Assembly (NCBI GenBank): GCA_023254175.1
Contig: JALQYJ010000192.1
Coordinates: 1-64,000 of the forward strand
Direction: 5' to 3'
From: Runella sp.
Lineage (GTDB): Bacteria; Bacteroidota; Bacteroidia; Cytophagales; Spirosomataceae
Length of the DNA stretch: 64,000 bases
Shown: piece after piece, positions 52,735-62,026 of the stretch
How the letters are laid out: every line of letters begins with the position of its first letter
Numbering within the stretch: the first letter of the stretch is position 1
Notes under the pieces: model-generated
The model's input: only the letters and a program-made list of their open reading frames with translations
Told to the model about the DNA's origin: nothing
Databases searched by the model: none
Position numbers and translations under genes: made by a program

Positions 52735-53691
52735 CTATTGAACAGCTTTACGGTGTGAAATAATTTTTAGATTTAAAAGCAATACTGCCGTCAATACTAA
52801 TGACATCAAGGCTCCGGTCCACGTAATTGATGATTCGGGGTTTTCAACATCCACAGCAATAAGTTGCTGATTGGACAAATAAACCATCAATAAAGTAGTG
52901 GCATTGTTGACAAAATGTGCGAAGATAGGAGTCCATAAATTACGACTCCATGCGTACATATACCCAAACATTGCCCCAAGTATAACTCTGGGGAAAAACC
53001 CTAAAAACTGCAAATGGATAGCACTAAACAAGATAGCCGTTAGCCAAATAGAAATGTGCATATCACCAATCTTATGGAAAATTTTTCGTTGAATAATTCC
53101 TCTGAAAAGCACCTCTTCTCCTATCGCAGGGATAATTGCCATAACAGTTATTGCCACCATTAATTTAGACAATGAGTTAAAACTTGTCAAGAATTGCGTC
53201 ATTACCGCAAGTTCCTGTTCTTTACGCTTCATCCAATTTTCGATTCGGAAGAGGCCTTGAGGTAAATACAAATGGCTATTCCACTCAATAATCAGGCTAT
53301 TCATAGGCATAAAGGCCAACACAGCCAAACAGGCAACTCCCAGAAGTACAAACGACGGTAAAGGGCGCCTTATAAACTCCTCTACTCGGTGTTGTTCTGA
53401 CCAACGCCAATAAATAACCCCAGGAATAAGAAACGTAAATGAATGGGAAATTGCGTGGAGCAACATTAAATACCACCAAGAATGTGGGACGTTTTCAGGA
53501 TGTTGAAGCATTTGGGCGATGTCTTCCATATCAAGGCCTCCATGCGTCATACTCAGGGCCATCATTGCAGCCATAGCAAGGAGATTTCCTAAGGAAGTCC
53601 CTAATAATACTAGCCCCAAAAGCAACATGACGTTGCGCCAAGGAGGTCTTTGGGGTATGCTATGAATAATATCTGATTGTACTTCTTCCAC
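52735..53691 (-). CDS. CPBP family intramembrane metalloprotease
   Basis: 318 residues with about eight membrane helices. The CAAX/CPBP motifs are EEVLFRG (Glu192-Glu193...Arg197), a downstream conserved helix (HLQFLGFFPRVILG) and HFVNN near the C-terminus. Members process prenylated proteins in eukaryotes and confer bacteriocin self-immunity or other functions in bacteria; which applies here is unknown. A -7 element TATATTTG (53720-53713) lies 22 nt before the start codon. A DUF2007 gene follows after 56 nt. Confidence 0.9.
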   Translation of the reverse strand: MEEVQSDIIHSIPQRPPWRNVMLLLGLVLLGTSLGNLLAMAAMMALSMTHGGLDMEDIAQMLQHPENVPHSWWYLMLLHAISHSFTFLIPGVIYWRWSEQHRVEEFIRRPLPSFVLLGVACLAVLAFMPMNSLIIEWNSHLYLPQGLFRIENWMKRKEQELAVMTQFLTSFNSLSKLMVAITVMAIIPAIGEEVLFRGIIQRKIFHKIGDMHISIWLTAILFSAIHLQFLGFFPRVILGAMFGYMYAWSRNLWTPIFAHFVNNATTLLMVYLSNQQLIAVDVENPESSITWTGALMSLVLTAVLLLNLKIISHRKAVQ

Positions 53692-53712
53692 GGATTAAAT
53701 AATAAACTTACA

Positions 53713-53720
53713 CAAATATA
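53713..53720 (-). promoter_or_regulatory. -7 element of the CPBP-DUF2007-cdsA operon
   Basis: On the minus strand TATATTTG (53720-53713) matches TAnnTTTG. Transcription would begin near 53708, 17 nt before the CPBP start. No -33 element was seen. Confidence 0.45.
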
Positions 53721-53799
53721 ACATTACCTGCTAAATTATGGTACTTTCTCCTTCACTTGGGTAAAGTTTGTACAACGTTTGCTGGTTTCACTAAAACGA

Positions 53800-53830
53800 A
53801 ACGAGCCTTTGGTGATACCAAAAGCCCGTT
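53800..53830 (-). terminator. Terminator after infB
   Basis: AACGAGCCTTTGGT (53800-53813) and ACCAAAAGCCCGTT (53817-53830) form a 14-bp stem with two G-U pairs and a 3-nt loop on the minus strand, with TTTT a few bases beyond. It ends the rimP-nusA-infB transcript. Confidence 0.7.
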
Positions 53831-53850
53831 TATTCGAATGTATTATACAC

Positions 53851-56800
53851 TTACAGTGTTCGTTTCACTTCTTTCATTTCGAAGCTTTCGACAATGTCTC
53901 CCACTTGAATATCATTGAGTCCCTTGATACTAAGACCAAATTCAAACCCTGATTTAACTTCGTTAACATCATCTTTGAAACGCTTAAGTTGAGCAATTTC
54001 GCCTTCGTGAACCACAATGAAATCACGGATAACACGCACCTTGTTGTTCCGTTTGATGTGACCATCAGTAACGTAACATCCTGCAACAGTACCAATTTTG
54101 CTAATCTTAAACACTTCGCGGATCTCGGCATTACCCACAATGACTTCTTCCATTGTTGGTTCCAACATACCCAACATCGCATCTTTCACTTCGTTGATAG
54201 CGTCGTAAATGACTGAATAGAGTCGAATTTCGATTTGTTCTTGTTCAGCAAGACGTTTGGCATTGGTTGACGGACGCACTTGGAAGCCTACGATGATAGC
54301 ATCAGAAGCAATCGCTAAGTTTACATCCGACTCCGCGATTTGACCCACCGCTTTGTTGATAATGTTTACTTGTACTTCTTCCGTTGAAAGCTTCAATAAG
54401 GAATCAGACAAGGCTTCTACCGAACCGTCCACGTCACCTTTGATGATGATATTCAACTCTTTGAACGTTCCGATGGCCTTACGACGACCAATTTCTTCCA
54501 ATGTAATGTGCTTACGAGTACGAATTGTTTGCTCACGCATGATTTGCTCACGCTTATTAGCAATTTCGCGTGCTTCGCGTTCAGATTCCATGGCATTAAA
54601 CTTATCACCTGCTTGAGGCGCACCATTCAAACCAAGTAACTGAACAGGAGTCGATGGGCCTGCCGTTTTCAAACGAGTACCTGTCGCATCAAACATAGCT
54701 TTGACACGTCCGTAGTGTGAGCCTGCCAAAATGGTATCACCCACTTTGAGCGTTCCTGTTTGAACCAATACCGTTGCCAAGTACCCACGCCCTTTATCGA
54801 GTGATGCTTCAATAACTGTACCAGAAGCACGGCGGTTTGGATTGGCTTTGAGTTCTAGCAAATCCGCCTCTAACAATACTTTTTCTAGCAAATCAGGAAT
54901 ACCAATCCCTGATTTTGACGAAATTTCTTGCGTTTGGTATTTTCCACCCCACTCTTCTACCAGAATATTCATGTTTGCCAACGCTTCGCGGATTCTTTCC
55001 GTGTTGGCTCCAGGCTTATCAATCTTACTAAATGCAAAAACGATCGGGCTACCCGCATTTTGTGCGTGGTTGATCGCTTCGCGCGTTTGAGGCATGATAG
55101 AATCATCAGCCGCAATGACGATAATAACAACATCGGTTACTTTCGCACCGCGAGCACGCATCGCCGTAAAAGCTTCGTGACCAGGTGTATCGAGGAAGGT
55201 AATTCGGCGACCGCCATCGGTTTTCACACTGTAGGCACCAATGTGCTGCGTGATACCCCCTGCTTCACCTGCTGCAACGCGAGTACGACGGATGTAGTCA
55301 AGCAACGACGTTTTACCGTGGTCAACGTGGCCCATGATAGTAACGATTGGTGCACGTTCTTCCAAATCATCTTCGGCATCCTCTTCTTCGACCACATCGC
55401 CTTGAATTTCTTCTTCGGCCGAGATGAATGATACATCGTACCCAAATTCATCGGCAATCAGGGTGATACTTTCAGCGTCCAAACGTTGATTAATCGAAAC
55501 GAACATACCCATGCTCAAACACACTGAAATTACCTCTTGAACCGAAGCATCCATCAAAGACGCTAACTCATTGGCTGAGATAAATTCGGTTACTTTGAGT
55601 ACTTTTGCGTCTTCTTGTTCTTGCATTAAGCGATCTTCCTCGGCTTCTGCACGAACCCGGCGGCGTTCACGGCGTTTGTCAGCACCAAAATTTTTACCAC
55701 GGCTAGTTCCACTTAGGCGAGCGTTGGTTGCTTTGATTGAATCTGCAACTTCCTTGTCAGAAATTTCCTCTTTGCGCTCGCGACGGTTATTATTATTGTT
55801 ATTATTATTATTACCGCCTTTCTTGTTGTTACCTCCTCCTTGATTAGAGTTGGGACCTTTCTTATTGGTGTTATTATTATTGTTGCCGCTGTTGTTGGCG
55901 TTATTCCCACTGTTGTTGCCTCCCGAAGCAGGTTGTTGTGGTCGGTTATTGCTGTTATTACCGTTGTTATTATTATTATTTGGAGCACCTCCTTCTTTGG
56001 CAGGTCTGTTTTCTCCAGGTTTTCCACCCGCATTACCCCCACCGCCACGGTTAGCAGGTTGGTTTTCTACGACTTTTTCCCCTTTGCGTACACGCTTACG
56101 TTTACGCTTTTTGTCCTTGTCTTTATCACGATTTCCTCCTGAGTCACCGCCACGGCGCTCGGTTGGAAGTTCAATTTTTCCAAGGATAGTTAGCCCTTTT
56201 AGTGGGTCTGCTTTCGCTTCAATAAGTACAGGCTCTGCCTCCGTTGCCGCAGGTTCTTCCTTCGCTGGTGGTAGCGTTACAGGCGGCTGAGGTTTCTCAA
56301 CTTTAGGGACAGATTTCTCAACTTCTTGCTTAGGTTGAGGCTGGCGTACTTCGACCTTCACGGGTGGTTCTTCTACTTTTGGTGGAGCAGGTGTGGCCTT
56401 CACTTCCTGCACTGGTTCTTCTTTTTTCTCCTCTACTTTTGGAGCTTCCACTGGAGATTTTACAGCCTCTGGTGCTGGTGCAGGAGCGGGTTTAGGCTCA
56501 AGCGCTGGTACAGTCACTGGCTTCACTTCCTCTACGACAGGAGCAGGCTTTTCCTCCACTACAGGCGGTTTCACAACCACTGGTTCTTCTACTTTAGGAG
56601 CAGCTGGAGGCTCTGGTTTTTTCTCTTCAACGGGCGGAATTGCTACTGTTTTTGGCTCTTCTACTGGCATAGGAGTAGAAATAGGAGCAGGAATTGCCGT
56701 TGCTTTGGGAGCATCCAAATCAATTTTACCTACCACTTTCAGTCCAATTGACGACGTCTCAGCACGAATAACCTCAGGTTCTTTTGAAGTCGTTGATTCA

Positions 56801-57111
56801 GAAAGTGATTCTGAGGTAGGTTTGTTGGTACCAGATGCTTGTGAGGTGCGGAAATACAGCACTGGGCTGTCGTCTGTTTTCGCAGGAGGCGTGGTAGTAA
56901 CTATTTCTTCTTTTTTGGGTGTACTTGTCCCCAACAACGCATCTGCCCTAAATTCTTTCGCCAAGAATTCAAGTTGTTCTGCGTTTAGTTTCGTATTAGG
57001 ATTGTTGTCCACCTTATACCCTTTCGCAGCCAAAATACTCGCAACCGCAGAGTGATTGCGGTTGAGAATTCGGGCCGCTTGGCTAAGGCGCATACTTTTT
57101 TCTTCCGACAT
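53851..57111 (-). CDS. infB: Translation initiation factor IF-2
   Basis: 1086 residues. It is the GTPase that brings fMet-tRNA to the 30S subunit. The C-terminal half is canonical: G1 GHVDHGKT at about 593-600, then DTPGHE, the usual NKxD replaced by SKID (Ser695), and C-terminal IF2 domains with the fMet-tRNA-binding region. The first 592 residues are low complexity: a Pro/Val/Glu-rich part (about 70-330), then a basic stretch, an Asn-rich tract (about 375-447) and the IF2_N-type start [21 protein letters not shown]. Such long N-terminal regions are usual in Bacteroidota. nusA is upstream in the same direction, and infB also has its own promoter. Confidence 0.97.
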   Translation of the reverse strand: MSEEKSMRLSQAARILNRNHSAVASILAAKGYKVDNNPNTKLNAEQLEFLAKEFRADALLGTSTPKKEEIVTTTPPAKTDDSPVLYFRTSQASGTNKPTSESLSESTTSKEPEVIRAETSSIGLKVVGKIDLDAPKATAIPAPISTPMPVEEPKTVAIPPVEEKKPEPPAAPKVEEPVVVKPPVVEEKPAPVVEEVKPVTVPALEPKPAPAPAPEAVKSPVEAPKVEEKKEEPVQEVKATPAPPKVEEPPVKVEVRQPQPKQEVEKSVPKVEKPQPPVTLPPAKEEPAATEAEPVLIEAKADPLKGLTILGKIELPTERRGGDSGGNRDKDKDKKRKRKRVRKGEKVVENQPANRGGGGNAGGKPGENRPAKEGGAPNNNNNNGNNSNNRPQQPASGGNNSGNNANNSGNNNNNTNKKGPNSNQGGGNNKKGGNNNNNNNNNRRERKEEISDKEVADSIKATNARLSGTSRGKNFGADKRRERRRVRAEAEEDRLMQEQEDAKVLKVTEFISANELASLMDASVQEVISVCLSMGMFVSINQRLDAESITLIADEFGYDVSFISAEEEIQGDVVEEEDAEDDLEERAPIVTIMGHVDHGKTSLLDYIRRTRVAAGEAGGITQHIGAYSVKTDGGRRITFLDTPGHEAFTAMRARGAKVTDVVIIVIAADDSIMPQTREAINHAQNAGSPIVFAFSKIDKPGANTERIREALANMNILVEEWGGKYQTQEISSKSGIGIPDLLEKVLLEADLLELKANPNRRASGTVIEASLDKGRGYLATVLVQTGTLKVGDTILAGSHYGRVKAMFDATGTRLKTAGPSTPVQLLGLNGAPQAGDKFNAMESEREAREIANKREQIMREQTIRTRKHITLEEIGRRKAIGTFKELNIIIKGDVDGSVEALSDSLLKLSTEEVQVNIINKAVGQIAESDVNLAIASDAIIVGFQVRPSTNAKRLAEQEQIEIRLYSVIYDAINEVKDAMLGMLEPTMEEVIVGNAEIREVFKISKIGTVAGCYVTDGHIKRNNKVRVIRDFIVVHEGEIAQLKRFKDDVNEVKSGFEFGLSIKGLNDIQVGDIVESFEMKEVKRTL
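55784..55990. repeat. Low-complexity trinucleotide tract in infB (poly-Asn coding)
   Basis: A run of AAT/AAC codons (TTATTATTA on the + strand) between 55787 and 55812 and further Asn-rich patches up to about 55990 encode the Asn-rich linker of IF-2. Such trinucleotide repeats are prone to length change by replication slippage without breaking the frame. Confidence 0.7.
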
Positions 57112-57181
57112 ATTGGAAATTTCGTACCAAAGTACGGGTTATTGGTTATTCGTAATTTTGGAAAAACCCTGAAAATTAGTC

Positions 57182-57205
57182 CAAAGATACAGATTTATTT
57201 GTCAA
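57182..57205 (-). promoter_or_regulatory. Probable internal promoter of infB
   Basis: On the minus strand TATCTTTG (57189-57182) matches TAnnTTTG, with TTGAC 13 nt upstream (57205-57201, short spacing). Transcription near 57177 would leave a 66-nt leader before the infB start. It lets infB be expressed separately from rimP and nusA. Confidence 0.5.
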
Positions 57206-57277
57206 GTCTTATTATCTGTAATACTAACAAGCCCTAAAAACCCGTCAGTGTTGGACTTTTATTGCGAAGAGCGTTTA

Positions 57278-58522
57278 TTATTCAAACTCTCGGCGCAAAA
57301 TTTCCAAGATTTCCTCAATGGTTTCTTCTTCTAGGTCGGTGCGACGAATCAACTCTTCTTTACTGATACTAATGACTTGTTTCGCAGTATCCAAACCTAT
57401 CTTACGGAACTCTTCAAGCATCCACTCGTCGATTTCGTCCGTAAATTCGCTCAAATCAACGTCTTCTTCGTCCTCCTGACCTTCTACATCGCGGAATACG
57501 TCAATTTCCATTCCTACCAAGCGGCCTGCCAATTTAATGTTTTGGCCTCCTTTACCAATTGCCAACGACACTTGGTCTGGTTTTAAATACACTGACACTC
57601 GCTTAGCGTCACGGTCGATAACCATCGAAGTGATTTTAGCAGGGCTTAAGGCACGCTGAATCAACAATTCTAGGTTTTCGGTATAGTTGATAACGTCGAT
57701 GTTTTCGTTGTTCAATTCACGTACAATGGTATGAATACGTGAACCTTTCATACCCACGCAAGCTCCTACGGGGTCGATGCGGTCGTCGTACGATTCTACT
57801 GCTACTTTGGCCCTTTCGCCTGGTTCGCGGACAATCTTACGGATATGGATGAGGCCATCGTAGATTTCAGGAATTTCGTTTTCAAACAAACGCTCCAAAA
57901 ACACAGGCGACGTACGCGACAACGTGATTCGTGGGGTGCCATTATTTAGCTCAACCTTGTGAATGACTGCTTTTACGGGTTCGCCTTTACGGTATTTATC
58001 CTTAAAAATCTGTTCTTGTTTTGGAAGGATAAGCTCGTTCCCTTCCGAATCCAAACAAATAAGTTCGTTTTTCAAAATTTGATACACTTCTACGTTGAGC
58101 AAATCGCCCACCATATCTTTATATTTGTAATACAATAACTCTTTTTCCAAATCTTTGATTTTCTGAATCAACGTTTGACGAGCTGTTTGTACCATACGGC
58201 GGCCAAAATCCTCCAGTCTTACTTCTTCGGCTACTTCTTCACCTACTTCAAAGTCGTCCTGAATTTTACGTGCTTCTGCCAAGGGAATTTTATCGGGTTC
58301 CCAAATATCTTCCGAGTTATCGTCCACGATTTCACGCGTACGCCACATTTCAAGGTCCCCACTATCGGGGTTGATGATTACGTCGAAATTGGTGTCTGTT
58401 CCATATTTCTTACGAATCATTGTGCGAAATACATCCTCCAATACTTTGATAATCGTAGGACGATCTATATTCTTGGAACGCGCAAACTCCGCAAATGATT
58501 CTATCAATACTGCACTATCCAT
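57278..58522 (-). CDS. nusA: Transcription termination/antitermination factor NusA
   Basis: 414 residues. It binds RNA polymerase and affects pausing, termination and antitermination. The N-terminal RNAP-binding domain (about 1-125; MDSAVLIESFAEFARSKNI...) is followed by an S1 domain (about 130-200) and two KH domains (about 205-345; VGACVGMKGSRIHTIVREL and VSLAIGKGGQNIKLAGRL). A short acidic tail with Glu-rich repeats ends the protein, with no extra C-terminal AR domains. It lies 63 nt after rimP in the usual Bacteroidota order rimP-nusA-infB. Confidence 0.96.
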   Translation of the reverse strand: MDSAVLIESFAEFARSKNIDRPTIIKVLEDVFRTMIRKKYGTDTNFDVIINPDSGDLEMWRTREIVDDNSEDIWEPDKIPLAEARKIQDDFEVGEEVAEEVRLEDFGRRMVQTARQTLIQKIKDLEKELLYYKYKDMVGDLLNVEVYQILKNELICLDSEGNELILPKQEQIFKDKYRKGEPVKAVIHKVELNNGTPRITLSRTSPVFLERLFENEIPEIYDGLIHIRKIVREPGERAKVAVESYDDRIDPVGACVGMKGSRIHTIVRELNNENIDVINYTENLELLIQRALSPAKITSMVIDRDAKRVSVYLKPDQVSLAIGKGGQNIKLAGRLVGMEIDVFRDVEGQEDEEDVDLSEFTDEIDEWMLEEFRKIGLDTAKQVISISKEELIRRTDLEEETIEEILEILRREFE

Positions 58523-58585
58523 TTTCTTTCGAAAGAGTTAGGTGGCAAGCCACAGTTTATGATTATTCTTTTGATATTATTCGTC

Positions 58586-59053
58586 TTAAAACTTGATTTG
58601 TACTTCAGCCCTAGCAATGTCACCGTAAGCAAACGTAAGTTCAGCGGGGACTTGGTCTTTCTTCTTTTTCTTCAATTCTTCTTTGATGACAAACCCTTCG
58701 TCCAAAACAGCGATTAATTCTCCCCTTTTTTCTATTCCGTCTTTCAGAATCACTTTCAGCGTACGGCCAATGTTCTTCTGGAACTGACGAGGAAAAGCTA
58801 AGGGATAATCTACGCCTGGCGAGGAAATCTCAAGGGTGTAAGCATTAGGTATAAGTTCCTCCGCTTCAATCATATCATCCAGCTTGCGACTTATTTCGGC
58901 ACATTCATCAATACTTATGCCTGCGTCGCTATCTAGCAAAATAGTTACTTTCTGTCGTACTTTCGAAGGTGATACTTGTACCTCAACAATGAAGTATTTA
59001 TCCTCTTCCAAAAGCGCTGACAACAAAGCGATTATTCGTTCTTTTAGGTTCAT
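58586..59053 (-). CDS. rimP: Ribosome maturation factor RimP
   Basis: 155 residues. It helps assemble the 30S ribosomal subunit. The N-terminal domain contains FIVEVQVSPSKVRQKVTILLDSDAGISIDECAEISRKL and the TLEISSPGVDYPLAFPRQF segment, both typical of RimP, followed by the SH3-like C-terminal domain. The start is the ATG at 59053, since the frame to 59098 would run through a terminator-like hairpin. Its leader of about 59 nt carries a hairpin plus U-run (59065-59087) 12 nt before the start codon. Confidence 0.94.
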   Translation of the reverse strand: MNLKERIIALLSALLEEDKYFIVEVQVSPSKVRQKVTILLDSDAGISIDECAEISRKLDDMIEAEELIPNAYTLEISSPGVDYPLAFPRQFQKNIGRTLKVILKDGIEKRGELIAVLDEGFVIKEELKKKKKDQVPAELTFAYGDIARAEVQIKF

Positions 59054-59064
59054 TTTTTGCCAAC

Positions 59065-59087
59065 AAAAAAGGGGAATTTCTTTCCCC
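59065..59087 (-). terminator. Attenuator-like hairpin in the rimP leader
   Basis: Read on the minus strand, GGGGAA and TTCCCC (59087-59082 and 59076-59071) form a short stem followed by six T (59070-59065), ending 11 nt before the rimP ATG at 59053. The shape is that of an intrinsic terminator, but it lies between the promoter and the first gene, so it can act as an attenuator. Confidence 0.55.
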
Positions 59088-59116
59088 TCTGTAATCAATC
59101 ATCGTACAATTAATCA

Positions 59117-59147
59117 CAAAGATAATTGATTTTTACTAATTTAGCAA
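59117..59147 (-). promoter_or_regulatory. Promoter of rimP-nusA-infB
   Basis: On the minus strand TTG (59147-59145) is followed after 20 nt by TATCTTTG (59124-59117), an exact -7 match. Transcription from about 59112 produces the hairpin-bearing leader before rimP. The McrC gene promoter overlaps it on the other strand. Confidence 0.7.
59137..59144 (+). promoter_or_regulatory. -7-like element of the McrC gene
   Basis: TAATTTAG differs from TAnnTTTG at one base. Predicted transcription from about 59149 gives a 20-nt leader before the ATG at 59169 and excludes the GTG at 59148 as start. Confidence 0.35.
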
Positions 59148-59168
59148 GTGCCTTCTCCAACTTATGCT

Positions 59169-60458
59169 ATGTCACAACACTTTACGATTGCAGAACACGG
59201 GTGCATCCGAAAACTATCAGCCACCTTTCGTCAGGAGCGGACTGATACACTTTCGACCCTTTTTGTATCTGATTCTACTTTTGAACTTTTAAAACAGTTT
59301 TCGTTTCGAGCCAATGCCGACCAACTGTTAACCTTCAGTATCCAAAAAGGAGTGGAAGCTATCCGACTAAAAAACTACGTGGGGCTACTCCAGTTGCCCA
59401 ATGGAACGCACATTGAGATTCTACCTAAAATCACCTCACAGGCACAGCTCTCGGAGATGCGTTTGGCCTTGTTACGTATGTTGCGGGTAGTACCTGATTT
59501 ACCCTTTCATCGGATTTCGCAAGCACGATTACAGCAGGTTTATTTGCCTCTTTGGGAGATTTTTATCTCGGCTTTTATCCTTGAAGTTGAACAATTGACC
59601 CGACAGGGGATTCAAAAATCGTACGAAAAAATCGAGGAACAAAGTCGTTTTTTGAAAGGAAAGTGGCAGTATCATCGCCAAAACTACGCTCATCCTGAAT
59701 TACTACCCATCGAACACGACCAATTTATTGCTGATATTTTACCCAATCGGTTACTCAAAACTTGCATAGAATTTTTGGCCAAACGAAGCCACTATTTACC
59801 TAATCAGGCCAAATTACGAAAATTACGCTTCATTTGGGACGAAATTAGTGCTTCTTCTTCTTTAGCTGAAGACTTCCAAAAGGTTCAGAACTTAGCTCGA
59901 AGTTTTGACCGCTATACACTAGCACTCAAATGGGCAAAAATTCTGCTAATGAGTCAATCGTGGAGCACTTATGGAAAAGACACGAATGAGTCGCTTCTGT
60001 TTCCTACCGAGCAATTGTTTGAACGGTATGTTGCACAAGGCTTCAAGCGTTATTGTCAAGGGTATGAAGTAGTTTATCAAGAAACAGCTTACTACTTAGT
60101 GCATCGTCACGACGGCAAACCTCAATTTAAACTACGCCCTGATTTAGTTTTGCGTTTGCAGGAACAAGTCATCGTTATTGATATCAAATGGAAACGCATT
60201 GCTCCCGACGCACCCAATTGCGGTATCGACCAAGCGGATTTGTACCAACTCTATGCCTACGGTCAAAAATACCAAGCTACTGAATTATATTTGGTCTATC
60301 CTGCTCATGAGGGCTTTAAAACTCCCCTACCTGCTTTTCGGTTTGACGATGTTCTTTTACTTAACATTGTACCTTTTGATATTACTGTACCCCTATCGAC
60401 AGCAATGGAAGCAGTTCGAAAGGTTATTGCCCATCCAAGAAAAACCCCGACAAGCTAG
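59169..60458 (+). CDS. McrC-family nuclease subunit without adjacent McrB
   Basis: 429 residues. The N-terminal part is the McrC DUF2357-like region (SIQKGVEAIRLKNYVGLLQL; GTHIEILPKI). Near residues 320-341 lies the PD-(D/E)xK nuclease core (RPDLVLRL...VIVIDIKWK). McrC acts with the GTPase McrB to cut DNA at modified cytosine; here rimP and lpdA flank the gene on the other strand and no McrB is within the window. It could be a lone nuclease, a remnant of a lost system, or part of an untested pair elsewhere. The start is ATG 59169, chosen from the promoter position. Confidence 0.8.
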   Translation: MSQHFTIAEHGCIRKLSATFRQERTDTLSTLFVSDSTFELLKQFSFRANADQLLTFSIQKGVEAIRLKNYVGLLQLPNGTHIEILPKITSQAQLSEMRLALLRMLRVVPDLPFHRISQARLQQVYLPLWEIFISAFILEVEQLTRQGIQKSYEKIEEQSRFLKGKWQYHRQNYAHPELLPIEHDQFIADILPNRLLKTCIEFLAKRSHYLPNQAKLRKLRFIWDEISASSSLAEDFQKVQNLARSFDRYTLALKWAKILLMSQSWSTYGKDTNESLLFPTEQLFERYVAQGFKRYCQGYEVVYQETAYYLVHRHDGKPQFKLRPDLVLRLQEQVIVIDIKWKRIAPDAPNCGIDQADLYQLYAYGQKYQATELYLVYPAHEGFKTPLPAFRFDDVLLLNIVPFDITVPLSTAMEAVRKVIAHPRKTPTS

Positions 60459-60469
60459 CTCACCGGGGT
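60439..60469 (-). terminator. Terminator after lpdA
   Basis: On the minus strand ACCCCG (60469-60464) pairs with CGGGGT (60449-60444) around a loop that includes GAGCTAGCTT, and a T-run follows. It lies just downstream of lpdA and overlaps the end of the McrC gene. Confidence 0.6.
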
Positions 60470-60497
60470 ATCAATGTTGTGGTTATTAGTTCAAGCG

Positions 60498-61901
60498 TTA
60501 CGCGTTCAGGGCACGATTACCTGTGGCGGCCAAACACGCTTCTTTAAAGGCTTCGGTATAAGTTGGGTGGGCGTGCGACATGCGGCTAATGTCTTCAGCA
60601 GATGCACGATATTCCATCGCTACTACTGCCTCCGCAATCATGTCGGCAGCGCGTGGGCCAATAATATGCGCACCCAAAATTTCGTCCGTTTCTTTGTGAG
60701 CCAATACCTTAACTGTCCCGTCGATGTCCATACTTGCCCGGGCACGGCCCAACGCTTTAAATGGAAACGACCCCGACTTATAAGGAATCCCTTTAGCTTT
60801 CAGTTCTTCTTCCGTGCTTCCGACACTTGCTACCTCCGGCCAAGTATATACTACCCCTGGAATCAACGAATAATTCATGTGTGGTTTTTGACCTACGATG
60901 GTTTCGGCTACAAACACGCCTTCTTCTTCAGCTTTGTGGGCAAGCATTGCGCCGCGAATCACATCGCCGATAGCATAAATATTAGGCACTTTGGTTTGAA
61001 GCGTATGGTCATCCACTTCGATTTTCCCACGGTTATCGGCTGTTAAACCCGCATTTTCAATGGCTAAGCCATCGGTATAAGGGCGGCGTCCTACGCTCAT
61101 CAAACAGTAGTCTCCCGTAAATGTTACGATTTCGCCTTTTGGATTTTCGGCCGTAACCACTACTTCATCTCCTGTATTTTCGACTGACTTCACTTTGTGA
61201 CTGAAATAGAAGTCGGTACCAAGTTTTTTCAGACTGCGTTGAAGCTCTTTACCCATTGTTCCGTCCATAGTAGGAATCATGGCCGAGGCATACTCTACGA
61301 AGCTCACTTTGGCACCAATACGTGCATACACTGAGCCCAATTCAGCCCCAATCACCCCAGCGCCAATCACGATAAGGTGCTTAGGTACTTCTTTCATTTG
61401 AAGGGCTTCGGTAGAAGTAATGATGCGCTTTTTATCGATAGTTACCCCTGGCAACGACGAAGGTTTTGAGCCTGTTGCGATAACGATGTTTTTTGACGTT
61501 ATCATTTCAATTTCACCCGAATCTTTGGTCACTTTCACCGTGTTTTTATCCACGAAAGAGCCTTTTCCTTGGTAAACGTCAATTTTGTTTTTCTTCATCA
61601 AAAACTCCACCCCTTTGCACACTTGGCTTACTACCTCGCTTTTGCGAGCAATCATCTGTGCCAAATCTACTTGCAAGTTTTCGAGCTTGATACCATGTTC
61701 AGCAAAGCTGTGCGCCGCATTGTGGTAATGCTCCGACGAGTCAAGCAATGCTTTTGAAGGAATACAACCTACGTTAAGGCAAGTTCCTCCAAGCGTTTTA
61801 TATTTTTCGATGATGGCCGTTTTCAAGCCTAATTGAGCACAACGAATGGCACAGATATAGCCTCCTGGCCCTGAGCCAATAACGATAACGTCGTATTGCA
61901 T
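60498..61901 (-). CDS. lpdA: Dihydrolipoyl dehydrogenase
   Basis: 467 residues. It reoxidises lipoamide with FAD and NAD+ as the E3 of 2-oxo acid dehydrogenase complexes. The FAD Rossmann motif GSGPGGY begins the protein, the redox disulfide is Cys41-Cys46 in GGTCLNVGCIPSK, a second Rossmann GAGVIGAELG binds NAD, and HAHPTYTEAF carries the active-site His near the C-terminus. It lies 125 nt after odhB with a terminator in the gap, so expression is at least partly separate. Confidence 0.95.
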   Translation of the reverse strand: MQYDVIVIGSGPGGYICAIRCAQLGLKTAIIEKYKTLGGTCLNVGCIPSKALLDSSEHYHNAAHSFAEHGIKLENLQVDLAQMIARKSEVVSQVCKGVEFLMKKNKIDVYQGKGSFVDKNTVKVTKDSGEIEMITSKNIVIATGSKPSSLPGVTIDKKRIITSTEALQMKEVPKHLIVIGAGVIGAELGSVYARIGAKVSFVEYASAMIPTMDGTMGKELQRSLKKLGTDFYFSHKVKSVENTGDEVVVTAENPKGEIVTFTGDYCLMSVGRRPYTDGLAIENAGLTADNRGKIEVDDHTLQTKVPNIYAIGDVIRGAMLAHKAEEEGVFVAETIVGQKPHMNYSLIPGVVYTWPEVASVGSTEEELKAKGIPYKSGSFPFKALGRARASMDIDGTVKVLAHKETDEILGAHIIGPRAADMIAEAVVAMEYRASAEDISRMSHAHPTYTEAFKEACLAATGNRALNA

Positions 61902-61988
61902 TGGTTAGTTATGAATTTATGTGCCGAAGCACGAGTTATTAGCTATTTTTAGTCTCACTTTTGTATAACCAGAACTCTCTATAAAACA

Positions 61989-62017
61989 GCAAAGACGCCT
62001 TGAAAAAGCGTCTTTGC
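61989..62017 (-). terminator. Terminator after odhB
   Basis: GCAAAGACGC (61989-61998) and GCGTCTTTGC (62008-62017) are exact complements with a 9-nt loop, followed on the minus strand by a T-rich stretch. It lies 10 nt after the odhB stop. Confidence 0.8.
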
Positions 62018-62026
62018 ATTATTTTC

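Noticed and set aside
55850-56751. Long plus-strand open frames opposite infB, with leucine/phenylalanine-rich or serine/threonine-rich translations
   Set aside because: They are mirror images of the Asn/Gly- and Pro/Glu-rich low-complexity codons of infB and have no promoter or family features.
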